A stretch of 39,856 bases of DNA from Flavicella sp964230805 (GTDB lineage: Bacteria > Bacteroidota > Bacteroidia > Flavobacteriales > Flavobacteriaceae). The notes beneath the pieces are model-generated. The model was not told the DNA's origin, ran no database searches, and saw nothing but the letters and a program-made list of their open reading frames with translations. Of the stretch, positions 26,169 through 33,748 are shown piece after piece. A program made the position numbers and the translations under genes. Numbering within the stretch: position 1 is the first letter of the stretch; the number at the start of each line of letters is the position of its first letter. Where the stretch lies: contig CAXRIA010000042.1 in the NCBI GenBank assembly GCA_964230805.1, forward strand, positions 1-39,856, read 5' to 3'.

Positions 26169-26199
26169 AAAAGTCAACTAAAATTTAGTTGGCTTTTTT
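26169..26199 (+). terminator. Rho-independent terminator after murA
   Basis: A stem of about 12 bp (26169-26180 with 26186-26197, one G-U pair) with a 5-base loop runs into a T6 tract. Confidence 0.85.
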
Positions 26200-26237
26200 A
26201 TTTAAAGAATTCCCTGTTTTTTATTCATTCAATTTAC

Positions 26238-26245
26238 TAATTTTG
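26238..26245 (+). promoter_or_regulatory. -7 promoter element of grpE-dnaJ
   Basis: TAATTTTG matches TAnnTTTG; a T-rich stretch sits about 19 bases upstream instead of a clear TTTG. The leader before the grpE ATG (26325) is about 75 bases. No CIRCE element (the HrcA operator) is visible. Confidence 0.5.
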
Positions 26246-26324
26246 CGCCGTGACATTTTGACAGAAAAAAGGAATTGGCAATATTGTTGCTTAATCTATA
26301 CATATTAAAGAATTTGATGCACTT

Positions 26325-26873
26325 ATGAGTACAGAAGAGAAAATAAAAGACGAAGCCGAACAAGCAAAAGGCACTGAAGTTACGAAGGACGAAACTTCGC
26401 AAGAAAATACAGTGGAAGAAAAAAAGGAGACAACGCCAGCAGAGGAGCTTCAAAAGGAAAAAGACAAATACTTACGACTATTTGCTGAATTTGAAAACTA
26501 TAAAAAACGAACAACCAAAGAAAGAATTGAATTGTACCGAACAGCGGGTCAAGATATTATGACCTCATTATTACCTGTTCTAGACGATTTTGATAGAGGG
26601 TTGGCTGAAATTAAAAAAGCCAAAGACAAGGAATTGTTGAAGGGTATGCAATTGATCAATGATAAATTGGCCACAACACTGTCGCAGAAAGGTTTGGAAA
26701 AGTTGGAAGTAAAAGAAGGAGATGTTTTTGATGCCGATTCGCACGAGGCAATTACGCAAATCCCTGCCCCTTCAGATGACTTGAAAGGAAAAATTATAGA
26801 TGTCATTGAAAGCGGTTACAAGTTAGGAGATAAAATTATTCGTTACCCAAAAGTTGTTATTGGACAATCATAA
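26325..26873 (+). CDS. grpE: Nucleotide exchange factor GrpE
   Basis: A 182-residue GrpE that speeds ADP release from DnaK. It has an acidic, disordered N-terminus (1-40), a long helix (LQKEKDKYLRLFAEFENYKKRTTKERIE) and a C-terminal beta domain ending GYKLGDKIIRYPKVVIGQS. The DDFDRGL stretch is also typical. It is followed by dnaJ after 59 bases; the gap holds an imperfect hairpin (about 26886-26909). dnaK is not in this window. Confidence 0.96.
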   Translation: MSTEEKIKDEAEQAKGTEVTKDETSQENTVEEKKETTPAEELQKEKDKYLRLFAEFENYKKRTTKERIELYRTAGQDIMTSLLPVLDDFDRGLAEIKKAKDKELLKGMQLINDKLATTLSQKGLEKLEVKEGDVFDADSHEAITQIPAPSDDLKGKIIDVIESGYKLGDKIIRYPKVVIGQS

Positions 26874-26932
26874 AACAATACCAAGTAATGAATGTGTTTG
26901 ACACTCATTGCGTTTAGAAAGAATTATAAGTT

Positions 26933-28048
26933 ATGGCGAAAAGAGATTATTATGAGGTGTTAGGGTTGTCGAAGTCCGCATCCAATTCAGAAATAAAAAA
27001 AGCCTATCGAAAAATGGCTGTAAAGTACCATCCTGATAAAAATCCGGATGACAAAGCGGCCGAAGAAAAATTTAAAGAAGCAGCCGAGGCCTATGAAGTA
27101 TTGAGTGATGCGGATAAGAAATCAAAATACGATCAATTTGGTCACAGTGCCTTTGAAGGTGGAGCTGGCGGTTTCGGCGGTTTCGGTGGAGGCATGGATA
27201 TGGATGATATCTTTAGCCAATTTGGCGATATTTTCGGTGGCGGTTTTGGAGGAAGAGGTCGATCTCGAGGACCGGTAAGAGCCAAGGGAAGTAATTTACG
27301 TATCCGTGTCAAACTGACGCTTGAAGAAATTGCCAACGGAGTTGATAAGAAAGTAAAAGTACGAAGAAAGGTTCAAGCAAAAGGTGTGCGTTATACAACG
27401 TGTACAACTTGTAAAGGACAGGGACAGGTTATGCGCGTTCAAAATACCATGTTGGGAAGAATGCAAACAGCCGTTACATGTCCAACTTGTAACGGATCAG
27501 GGCAGACCATTTCAAGCAAACCAAACGGAGCCGATGCACAAGGATTGGTAGTTTCTGAAGAAACGGTAACGATTAATATTCCTCAAGGAGTTACAGAAGG
27601 CATCCAATTAAAAGTGGCAGGAAAAGGAAACGATGCGCCAGGAAACAATGCCATACCTGGAGATTTATTAGTGGTTATTGAAGAAATTCCTCACGACAAA
27701 CTCAAACGTGAGGGCACCAATCTGCATTACGATTTGTACGTAAGTTTTTCAGAAGCAGCACTAGGGGCTTCCAAAGAAATTGATACGGTATCAGGTAAAG
27801 TGAAGATCAAAGTTGAATCAGGGACACAGTCTGGGAAAATTTTAAGGTTGAAAGGAAAAGGGTTGCCAAGCATCGAACGATACGGAACAGGAGACTTAAT
27901 GGTACATGTAAATGTTTGGACTCCACAAGTATTGGATAAAAAACAGCGAACCTTTTTTGAAGAAATGTTGGAAGATGAGAATTTTGTTCCAAACCCAAGC
28001 AAAACAGATAAATCTTTTTTTGAAAAAGTAAAAGATATGTTTTCATAA
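26933..28048 (+). CDS. dnaJ: Chaperone DnaJ with half zinc finger
   Basis: A 371-residue Hsp40. The J domain has HPD at 33-35. A Gly/Phe-rich segment spans about 74-110. The substrate-binding domains and C-terminal dimerisation region end in FFEKVKDMFS. The central zinc region has only two CxxCxGxG motifs, C157/C160 and C183/C186, instead of four. Alignment by eye places them as motifs 2 and 3, which form zinc site II of E. coli DnaJ; motifs 1 and 4 (zinc site I) are both missing. This is shared by many Flavobacteria. It works with DnaK and with GrpE encoded just upstream. Confidence 0.96.
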   Translation: MAKRDYYEVLGLSKSASNSEIKKAYRKMAVKYHPDKNPDDKAAEEKFKEAAEAYEVLSDADKKSKYDQFGHSAFEGGAGGFGGFGGGMDMDDIFSQFGDIFGGGFGGRGRSRGPVRAKGSNLRIRVKLTLEEIANGVDKKVKVRRKVQAKGVRYTTCTTCKGQGQVMRVQNTMLGRMQTAVTCPTCNGSGQTISSKPNGADAQGLVVSEETVTINIPQGVTEGIQLKVAGKGNDAPGNNAIPGDLLVVIEEIPHDKLKREGTNLHYDLYVSFSEAALGASKEIDTVSGKVKIKVESGTQSGKILRLKGKGLPSIERYGTGDLMVHVNVWTPQVLDKKQRTFFEEMLEDENFVPNPSKTDKSFFEKVKDMFS

Positions 28049-28054
28049 AAATAA

Positions 28055-28112
28055 TTTTCAATTCCCGAAAAAAAGAGTAACTTTGAATTGTTGTTAAATC
28101 CTTTTAACAACA
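28055..28112 (+). promoter_or_regulatory. Perfect -7 box followed by a hairpin between dnaJ and rnpB
   Basis: TAACTTTG (28078-28085) is an exact -7 box, with a T-rich TTTTC at 28055-28059 in the -33 position. A perfect 10-bp hairpin (28089-28098 with 28103-28112) and a short T run follow at once. It could start the rnpB precursor or a very short RNA ending at the terminator at 28156. Confidence 0.4.
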
Positions 28113-28130
28113 TCTTTTTCATAGCAATTT

Positions 28131-28156
28131 CCCACTCATCTTTGAGTGGGTTTTTT
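28131..28156 (+). terminator. Rho-independent terminator after dnaJ
   Basis: CCCACTCA (28131-28138) pairs with TGAGTGGG (28143-28150) around a TCTT loop and runs into T6. It ends only 4 bases before the rnpB P1 helix. Its loop region CATCTTTG (28137-28144) resembles a -7 box. Confidence 0.85.
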
Positions 28157-28160
28157 ATAT

Positions 28161-28483
28161 AAATAAAGTAGGCTGTCTTATCGCTTTGTAACGAACCTAG
28201 TTTTGAGCAAAGAAGGAAAGTCCGAACATCATAGAGTAGCATAGCGGATAACATCCGTCCAGCGTGAGTTGAGGACAAGTGCAACAGAAAGAAAGTACAG
28301 TTCGGCTGTAGTGAAACCAGGTAAACTCTGTGCGATGCAATGCCACGTATATTGGAGATTGAGGGTTACTCGCCCGATTTCAAGGGGTAGGCAGATAGAT
28401 TCTAAAAGTAATTTTAGAACAAGATAAATGATAAGAGCCGTCTTAGACGGAAACAGAATTCGGCTTACAGGCCTACTTTATTT
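28161..28483 (+). ncRNA. rnpB: RNase P RNA (M1 RNA)
   Basis: The conserved core is plain: the GGAAAGTCCGAAC segment near 28214 (CR-I region), the CAACAGAAAGAAAGTACAG segment, and AACAGAATTCGGCTTACAGG near the 3' end. P1 is formed by AAATAAAGTAGGC (28161-28173) and its complement at 28471-28483. The 3' side of P1 ends in a T-rich tail that also serves as terminator. It is the catalytic RNA for tRNA 5' maturation. Ends may differ by a few bases. Confidence 0.95.
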
Positions 28484-28693
28484 TAAAACATATAGACTGT
28501 TTGTTTAATTGCTTATGTTGTAATTCTAGTCATTTTTTGTAGAAAAGTTACAATTTGATCTGGTTTTTATGTAAAATGATTGTGACATCAGTATTATTTT
28601 AAAAAATATATTGACAATTGTGCAATTTAACCAAACATAAAATTTCAATGTCATTTATCTTTATGTATATCAGTGAATCCTGCTGTGTACTAC

Positions 28694-28724
28694 TTTCAAA
28701 TCCAAGCTATATTTTGTAAATTCG
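28694..28724 (+). promoter_or_regulatory. Candidate promoter of acnB
   Basis: TTTC (28694-28697), 19 bases, then TAAATTCG (28717-28724), one mismatch from each consensus box. It lies in the 324-base AT-rich gap 28484-28807 between rnpB and acnB, in which I see nothing else except a loose TTGACAATTGTGCAA repeat near 28612. The leader would be about 80 bases. Confidence 0.4.
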
Positions 28725-28807
28725 CACAGATTATTAACAAATGAAAATACAGGCGCATTTTGAATAAATGAATTCATGGCCTGAACACTTTTATATTCTA
28801 AATATTT

Positions 28808-31585
28808 ATGAACACTTACAAGGATTACATCCAAGAGATTGAACAAAGGAAAGGTCAAGGGCTTCACCCAAAACCAATTGATGGAGCTGAATTGTTAAGC
28901 GAGATTATATCGCAAATAAAAGATACAAACAATGAGCACCGAGCAGATTCTCTAAATTTCTTTATTTACAACGTTTTGCCAGGAACGACGAGTGCAGCTG
29001 CCGTAAAATCTTCCTTTTTAAAAGAAATCATACTTGGGGAATCAATTGTGGAAGAAATCAGTGTAGGTTTTGCATTTGAGCAATTATCTCACATGAAAGG
29101 AGGGCCTTCAATTAAGGTGTTACTGGATCTTGCTTTGGGAGACGATGCATCCATTGCACAACAAGCGGCCAAAGTATTGAAAACACAAGTGTTTTTGTAC
29201 GAAGCTGATACAGAACGTTTGGAGGCTGCCTACAAATCAGGGAGTGCAGTAGCCAAAGAAATTATTGAAAGCTATGCACAAGCCGAATTTTTCACCAAAC
29301 TTCCTGAGATAGAGGAAAAGATAGAAGTGGTTACCTACATAGCCGGAACGGGAGATATTTCAACAGATTTATTGTCTCCAGGTGCCGATGCACATTCAAG
29401 ATCGGATAGAGAATTGCACGGGCAGTGTTTGTTTGAACACAACAAAGACATGCAGAACGAGCTCACGGAATTGAAGAAACAACATCCCGATAAACGCGTA
29501 ATGTTAATCGCAGAGAAAGGAACCATGGGAGTGGGGTCATCTCGAATGTCTGGGGTGAACAATGTGGCACTTTGGACAGGGATTCCATCAAGTCCATACG
29601 TGCCATTTATCAATATTGCACCTGTGATTGCGGGAACCAATGGAATTTCCCCAATTTTTTTAACTACCGTAGGTGTTACCGGAGGTATTGGTATTGATCT
29701 TCAAAATTGGGTGAAACAAAAAGATGCAGATGGAAACACCATCGTAGATGAAGCCGGAGAACCCATTTTAAAGCAGACGTATTCGGTAGAAACCGGAACC
29801 GTGTTAACCATTAATACAAAAGAGAAAAAATTGTATTCTGGAGATAAAGTTCTCAAAGATATATCCACAGCATTGACCCCTCAAAAAATGGAATTTATCA
29901 AAGCAGGAGGATCTTACGCTGTTGTTTTTGGTAAAAAATTGCAAACGTTCGCTGCCAAAACTTTGGGCATAGAAGTACCCCAGGTGTATGCTACCTCCAA
30001 AGAGATTTCTATTGAAGGGCAAGGACTGACAGCCGTGGAAAAAATATTCAACAAAAATGCAGTAGGAACGACTCCCGGGAAAATTTTGCATGCCGGTTCT
30101 GATGTTCGCGCAGAGGTAAATATTGTAGGTTCTCAAGATACTACCGGTTTGATGACATCACAAGAATTAGAGATGATGGCAGCAACAACAATTTCGCCGA
30201 TTGTGGATGGAGCTTATCAATCAGGATGTCATACAGCTTCTGTTTGGGATAACAAGTCAAAAGCAAATATTCCAAGATTGATGAAGTTCATGAATGATTT
30301 TGGTTTGATTACGGCACGTGACCCGAAAGGAAAATACCATGCAATGACTGATGTTATTCACAAAGTATTGAATGACATAACTGTTGATGATTGGGCCATT
30401 ATTATTGGAGGAGATTCGCATACACGAATGTCCAAAGGAGTGGCTTTCGGTGCCGATTCTGGTACCGTGGCATTGGCATTGGCTACGGGAGAGGCTACGA
30501 TGCCTATTCCTGAATCTGTAAAGGTGACTTTCAAAGGAGAAATGAAAGCATATATGGATTTCCGTGATGTCGTGCATGCAACACAACAACAAATGCTTAC
30601 GCAATTTGGAGGAGATAATGTTTTTCAAGGTAGAATTATTGAAGTTCATATTGGAACACTGACAGCCGATCAAGCTTTTACTTTTACGGATTGGACGGCA
30701 GAAATGAAAGCAAAGGCGTCTATTTGTATTTCTGAGGATGAGACTTTGATCGCGTCTTTGGAAATTGCCAAAGGTCGAATTCAAATTATGATTGACAAGG
30801 GAATGGACAATGAGAAGGAAGTTCTGAAAGGATTGATAGCCATTGCAGATAAAAGAATAGCTGAGATCAAATCGGGAGAAAAACCTGCCCTTAGGCCAGA
30901 TGCAAATGCGAAATATTATGCAGAGGTAGTTGTGGATTTGGATAAAATTGTAGAGCCGATGATTGCCGATCCAGATGTTTACAACGAAGATGTTTCAAAA
31001 CGTTATACGCATGATACCATTCGTCCTTTGTCCTTTTATGGCGGAACAAAAAAAGTAGATCTTGGTTTTGTTGGCTCCTGTATGGTTCACAAAGGAGATA
31101 TGAAAATTTTGGCGCAAATGTTAAAGAATATTGAGGCGCAGCAAGGAAAGGTAGCCTTCAATGCTCCTTTGGTGGTCGCACCTCCTACCTACAATATTGT
31201 GGATGAGTTGAAAGAAGAAGGAGATTGGGAAGTGCTTCGTAAATATTCAGGCTTTGAATTTGACGACAACGATCCGAAAGGTACGGCACGTACAAGTTAC
31301 GAAAACATGTTGTACCTAGAACGACCAGGTTGTAACCTTTGTATGGGGAACCAAGAGAAGGCAGAACCAGGAGATACAGTCATGGCAACATCAACACGTT
31401 TGTTCCAAGGAAGGGTCGTAAAAGATGGAGAAGAGAAAAAAGGGGAATCCTTACTTTCTTCAACTCCAGTGGTTGTATTGTCAACTATTTTAGGTAGAAC
31501 TCCGAATATAGAAGAGTATGAGGCTGCCGTAGATGGTATAAATTTAACCAAGTTCAAACCGTCACATAAACTATTGGTAAAATAA
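28808..31585 (+). CDS. acnB: Aconitate hydratase B (bifunctional 2-methylisocitrate dehydratase)
   Basis: A 925-residue AcnB-type aconitase for the TCA cycle, isomerising citrate and isocitrate. The N-terminal HEAT-like helical domain (about 1-160) and the swivel domain precede the catalytic domains, an order specific to AcnB. The [4Fe-4S] ligands are visible as C758 in GFVGSCMVHKGD and C842/C845 in RPGCNLCMGNQEKA. GGDSHTRMSKG and the SGCHTAS segment are other active-site motifs. It is about 60 residues longer than E. coli AcnB, partly from an insertion near 300-330 (KDADGNTIVDEAGEP). It appears monocistronic. Confidence 0.96.
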   Translation: MNTYKDYIQEIEQRKGQGLHPKPIDGAELLSEIISQIKDTNNEHRADSLNFFIYNVLPGTTSAAAVKSSFLKEIILGESIVEEISVGFAFEQLSHMKGGPSIKVLLDLALGDDASIAQQAAKVLKTQVFLYEADTERLEAAYKSGSAVAKEIIESYAQAEFFTKLPEIEEKIEVVTYIAGTGDISTDLLSPGADAHSRSDRELHGQCLFEHNKDMQNELTELKKQHPDKRVMLIAEKGTMGVGSSRMSGVNNVALWTGIPSSPYVPFINIAPVIAGTNGISPIFLTTVGVTGGIGIDLQNWVKQKDADGNTIVDEAGEPILKQTYSVETGTVLTINTKEKKLYSGDKVLKDISTALTPQKMEFIKAGGSYAVVFGKKLQTFAAKTLGIEVPQVYATSKEISIEGQGLTAVEKIFNKNAVGTTPGKILHAGSDVRAEVNIVGSQDTTGLMTSQELEMMAATTISPIVDGAYQSGCHTASVWDNKSKANIPRLMKFMNDFGLITARDPKGKYHAMTDVIHKVLNDITVDDWAIIIGGDSHTRMSKGVAFGADSGTVALALATGEATMPIPESVKVTFKGEMKAYMDFRDVVHATQQQMLTQFGGDNVFQGRIIEVHIGTLTADQAFTFTDWTAEMKAKASICISEDETLIASLEIAKGRIQIMIDKGMDNEKEVLKGLIAIADKRIAEIKSGEKPALRPDANAKYYAEVVVDLDKIVEPMIADPDVYNEDVSKRYTHDTIRPLSFYGGTKKVDLGFVGSCMVHKGDMKILAQMLKNIEAQQGKVAFNAPLVVAPPTYNIVDELKEEGDWEVLRKYSGFEFDDNDPKGTARTSYENMLYLERPGCNLCMGNQEKAEPGDTVMATSTRLFQGRVVKDGEEKKGESLLSSTPVVVLSTILGRTPNIEEYEAAVDGINLTKFKPSHKLLVK

Positions 31586-31612
31586 ACTTGTTTGTGACAC
31601 ATAGAATAGAAG

Positions 31613-31638
31613 GCCTGCGTTTTTACGCGGGCTTTTTT
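31613..31638 (+). terminator. Rho-independent terminator after acnB
   Basis: GCCTGCG (31613-31619) pairs with CGCGGGC (31626-31632), one G-U pair, followed by T6. Confidence 0.88.
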
Positions 31639-31670
31639 ATGGTGAATAGTATCTTTCACGATGGAATGTG

Positions 31671-31701
31671 TTTGACTTTACGGTCTTCGTAGTTAAATTT
31701 G
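31671..31701 (+). promoter_or_regulatory. Consensus promoter of the methyltransferase gene
   Basis: TTTG (31671-31674), 19 bases, then TAAATTTG (31694-31701): a perfect Bacteroidota promoter. The ATG begins only 7 bases after the -7 box, so the mRNA is predicted to be leaderless or nearly so. Confidence 0.75.
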
Positions 31702-31707
31702 TGTGAA

Positions 31708-32370
31708 ATGAAAAAATATAAAAGACAAAAACAACCTTGGCCGACCAAAAAAGTCATGGAACAGGTGTATGAAAACAATCTCTGGGGTGGAGGAGTGGTT
31801 GATTTTTATTCTGGAGACGGTTCACATCACAAACATTTGGTAGACCCCTATCTCAAAGCCGTCATATCTTTTTTAAATTCTTTTAAAAAAAAGCTTGTTG
31901 TTTGTGATTTGGGTTGTGGTGACTTTCATATTGGCAAAGAATTGGTTCCTTTTTCTGACCGATATTTTGCTGTTGATATAGTAGCTTCTTTGATAGCCTC
32001 CAACAAAGAAAAATTTCAGCTTCATAATTTAACTTTTCAGTGTTTGGACATCGCAGAGGATGAACTGCCTGTGGGCGATTGTGCAATTGTCAGGCAAGTA
32101 TTGCAACATTTGTCAAATGTAGAAATTGAAAAAATAGTTCGAAAGTTGCAGTCTTTTAAGTATGTTATTTTGACAGAGCACTTGCCTAATGGGGAGTTTT
32201 TACCAAATGTAGACATTATTTCAGGTCAGGGAATTCGGATCAAAAAGAACAGTGGTGTCGATATTCTCCAAGCGCCCTTTTACCTGAAGGTTAAAGACTG
32301 TAAAAAACTTGTTTCCATCGATTTAGGAGCAAAAAAAGGGATCGTCGTAACAACTTTGTACACCTTGTAA
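31708..32370 (+). CDS. Class I SAM-dependent methyltransferase
   Basis: A 220-residue methyltransferase. The SAM-binding motif I is VVCDLGCGDFHIG (about 65-76), motif II ends in YFAVD (86-90), and motif IV-like segments are VGDCAIVRQVLQHLS and YVILTEHLP. The N-terminal WPTKKVMEQVYENNLWGGG is also typical for this group. The substrate is unknown; a small molecule or sugar is possible. The ATG at 31708 is preferred to the in-frame TTG at 31699, which lies within the promoter. It stands alone, convergent with the gene at 32424; no clear terminator follows. Confidence 0.85.
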   Translation: MKKYKRQKQPWPTKKVMEQVYENNLWGGGVVDFYSGDGSHHKHLVDPYLKAVISFLNSFKKKLVVCDLGCGDFHIGKELVPFSDRYFAVDIVASLIASNKEKFQLHNLTFQCLDIAEDELPVGDCAIVRQVLQHLSNVEIEKIVRKLQSFKYVILTEHLPNGEFLPNVDIISGQGIRIKKNSGVDILQAPFYLKVKDCKKLVSIDLGAKKGIVVTTLYTL

Positions 32371-32423
32371 AGGGAACGTTTTTATTTTTTAACTTATGTG
32401 TCTTGTACGGCGTCATTCAGCGT

Positions 32424-33506
32424 TTAGGGAGCGTATACTTGATGGTCTTGTGTGTTTTTGTCAGTTCGGAAACGAACCCAAATAGGTCTGTGATCAGACC
32501 ATTTGTGTTTGATACTATCTTCTTGTGAGGCTGCGATAAAATCCATGGAAGTTGGATGGTCAAAGGCAATGATTCCGAAATCTCTATTGTATTTGATTTC
32601 TTTTATAGGCGTCTCAAATTCTTCTTTTGCATCAGAGGTACATAAAATAAGATCATAGGCTTTATGATTTTTTGAAACTGTAGTAGAGAGCAATTGAGGG
32701 TCGTTCGAAGGGACTTCTTTCCCTTGAATTGCAAGTGCAGAAACCTGTTTTACTTTGTTAAATTTTGGGTCCCAAAACTCAATAGTGGGACAAAACATCT
32801 TTTCTGATGAAAAATGGATTTCTTTAATGGCCTTTTGGTTGTTGCCAAACCTGTTAAAATCTCCCAAAACAATTACATCGGGGTCAGAAGCGTATTTTTC
32901 GGGATGGTATAAAATCGAATTTATTTTTTTTACTTCAGTAATTCTATGTTCGGCATTGCTCCATGATAGATGAACGCCGATTAAAGTAAAGTCAAAATTT
33001 TTTGATTTGAATGAGCATTTTACAAAATTTCTTCCCCCGTTGGATGGAATGATTTTTATTTTTTCATCGGTTGTGACCTTGATAGAATCGTACAAAAAAG
33101 CAATGGATTCACGAAAACCAAATCCGGGTCCGATTTCTTTGCTCAGCAACCATTTATAGCGCTTTCCATAGTTTTTGTTCAACTGATGGGTGAGATCTGC
33201 CAATGCCCACTCACCGCTTTTTCCAGCGACCACTTCTTGCAATGCAATCAAGTCTAAGCTACGCTTTGCTAGGAGTTGCGCGTTGTTTTGAATGCGCTGT
33301 GGAATACTATCAGAAGAATGGGATCCTCGCGGTTTTTTGTATTTTGAGGCAATGTGGCCCAAACTAAAAATATTATACGAAGCAATGCTGATATACTGTC
33401 TGTTTTTAATAAGACCTAGAGGTAATTTTTCTGATTTTTGGAGATGACAATTTGAAAATGAAAATACGATCGTTAGTACGAGAAGAACTTGTTTTAAAAT
33501 AGCCAT
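32424..33506 (-). CDS. Endonuclease/exonuclease/phosphatase family lipoprotein
   Basis: A 360-residue exported protein. The N-terminus is a signal peptide with a plausible but non-canonical lipobox (FSFSNC, Cys about 20). The rest is a DNase I-like fold: SIASYNIFSLG, DLIALQEVVAG (metal Glu), IVLGDFNRFG and KWSDHRPIWVRF. It may act on extracellular DNA or on phosphodiester compounds. The ATG at 33506 gives the signal peptide; the ORF open from 33641 would add 45 polar residues and pass through a large inverted repeat, so it is unlikely. It is a different protein from the membrane-anchored relative at 11620. Confidence 0.85.
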   Translation of the reverse strand: MAILKQVLLVLTIVFSFSNCHLQKSEKLPLGLIKNRQYISIASYNIFSLGHIASKYKKPRGSHSSDSIPQRIQNNAQLLAKRSLDLIALQEVVAGKSGEWALADLTHQLNKNYGKRYKWLLSKEIGPGFGFRESIAFLYDSIKVTTDEKIKIIPSNGGRNFVKCSFKSKNFDFTLIGVHLSWSNAEHRITEVKKINSILYHPEKYASDPDVIVLGDFNRFGNNQKAIKEIHFSSEKMFCPTIEFWDPKFNKVKQVSALAIQGKEVPSNDPQLLSTTVSKNHKAYDLILCTSDAKEEFETPIKEIKYNRDFGIIAFDHPTSMDFIAASQEDSIKHKWSDHRPIWVRFRTDKNTQDHQVYAP

Positions 33507-33572
33507 GAGCTTTCTTTGATGATGTGATTCAATTTTATTAATGGATTCAGTTATATGAAATGATTTGCCCAC

Positions 33573-33611
33573 AATTATTGATTGTAATTTTCTGTGGAAA
33601 TTACAATAATT
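33573..33611. repeat. Imperfect inverted repeat upstream of the lipoprotein nuclease
   Basis: A perfect 10-bp repeat (33581-33590 with 33598-33607, 7-base spacer) is extended by AATT arms (33573-33576 with 33608-33611), with a 4-base bulge on one side. It lies 67-105 bases upstream of the minus-strand ATG at 33506 and in the divergent region to the PAP2 gene. It may be an operator or a leader hairpin. Confidence 0.65.
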
Positions 33612-33687
33612 AATGGCATCGTACCTTATTTTATTTTTCAAAATTTTATTATTGACTAATGCAATTGGGATGTACTTTATAGATTTA

Positions 33688-33718
33688 TTTGGTGTTTTCG
33701 GAATAATAATTACATTTA
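33688..33718 (+). promoter_or_regulatory. Promoter of the PAP2 gene
   Basis: TTTG (33688-33691), 19 bases, then TACATTTA (33711-33718), one mismatch from the -7 box. The leader is about 27 bases before the ATG at 33749. Confidence 0.6.
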
Positions 33719-33748
33719 TGTCGTTATTAACTAAATTTTAAGCTCCAA

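Noticed and set aside
26886..26909. Hairpin between grpE and dnaJ as an internal terminator or CIRCE element
   Set aside because: The stem is imperfect with a bulge, has no T tract, and does not match the CIRCE consensus.
27142..27336. Minus-strand ORF rich in Pro/Ser opposite dnaJ
   Set aside because: It is the antisense image of the Gly/Phe-rich region of dnaJ, with no start signals or family resemblance.
33507..33641. 45-residue N-terminal extension of the lipoprotein nuclease
   Set aside because: It would place a polar stretch before a clear signal peptide and would pass through a large inverted repeat; the ATG at 33506 is better.
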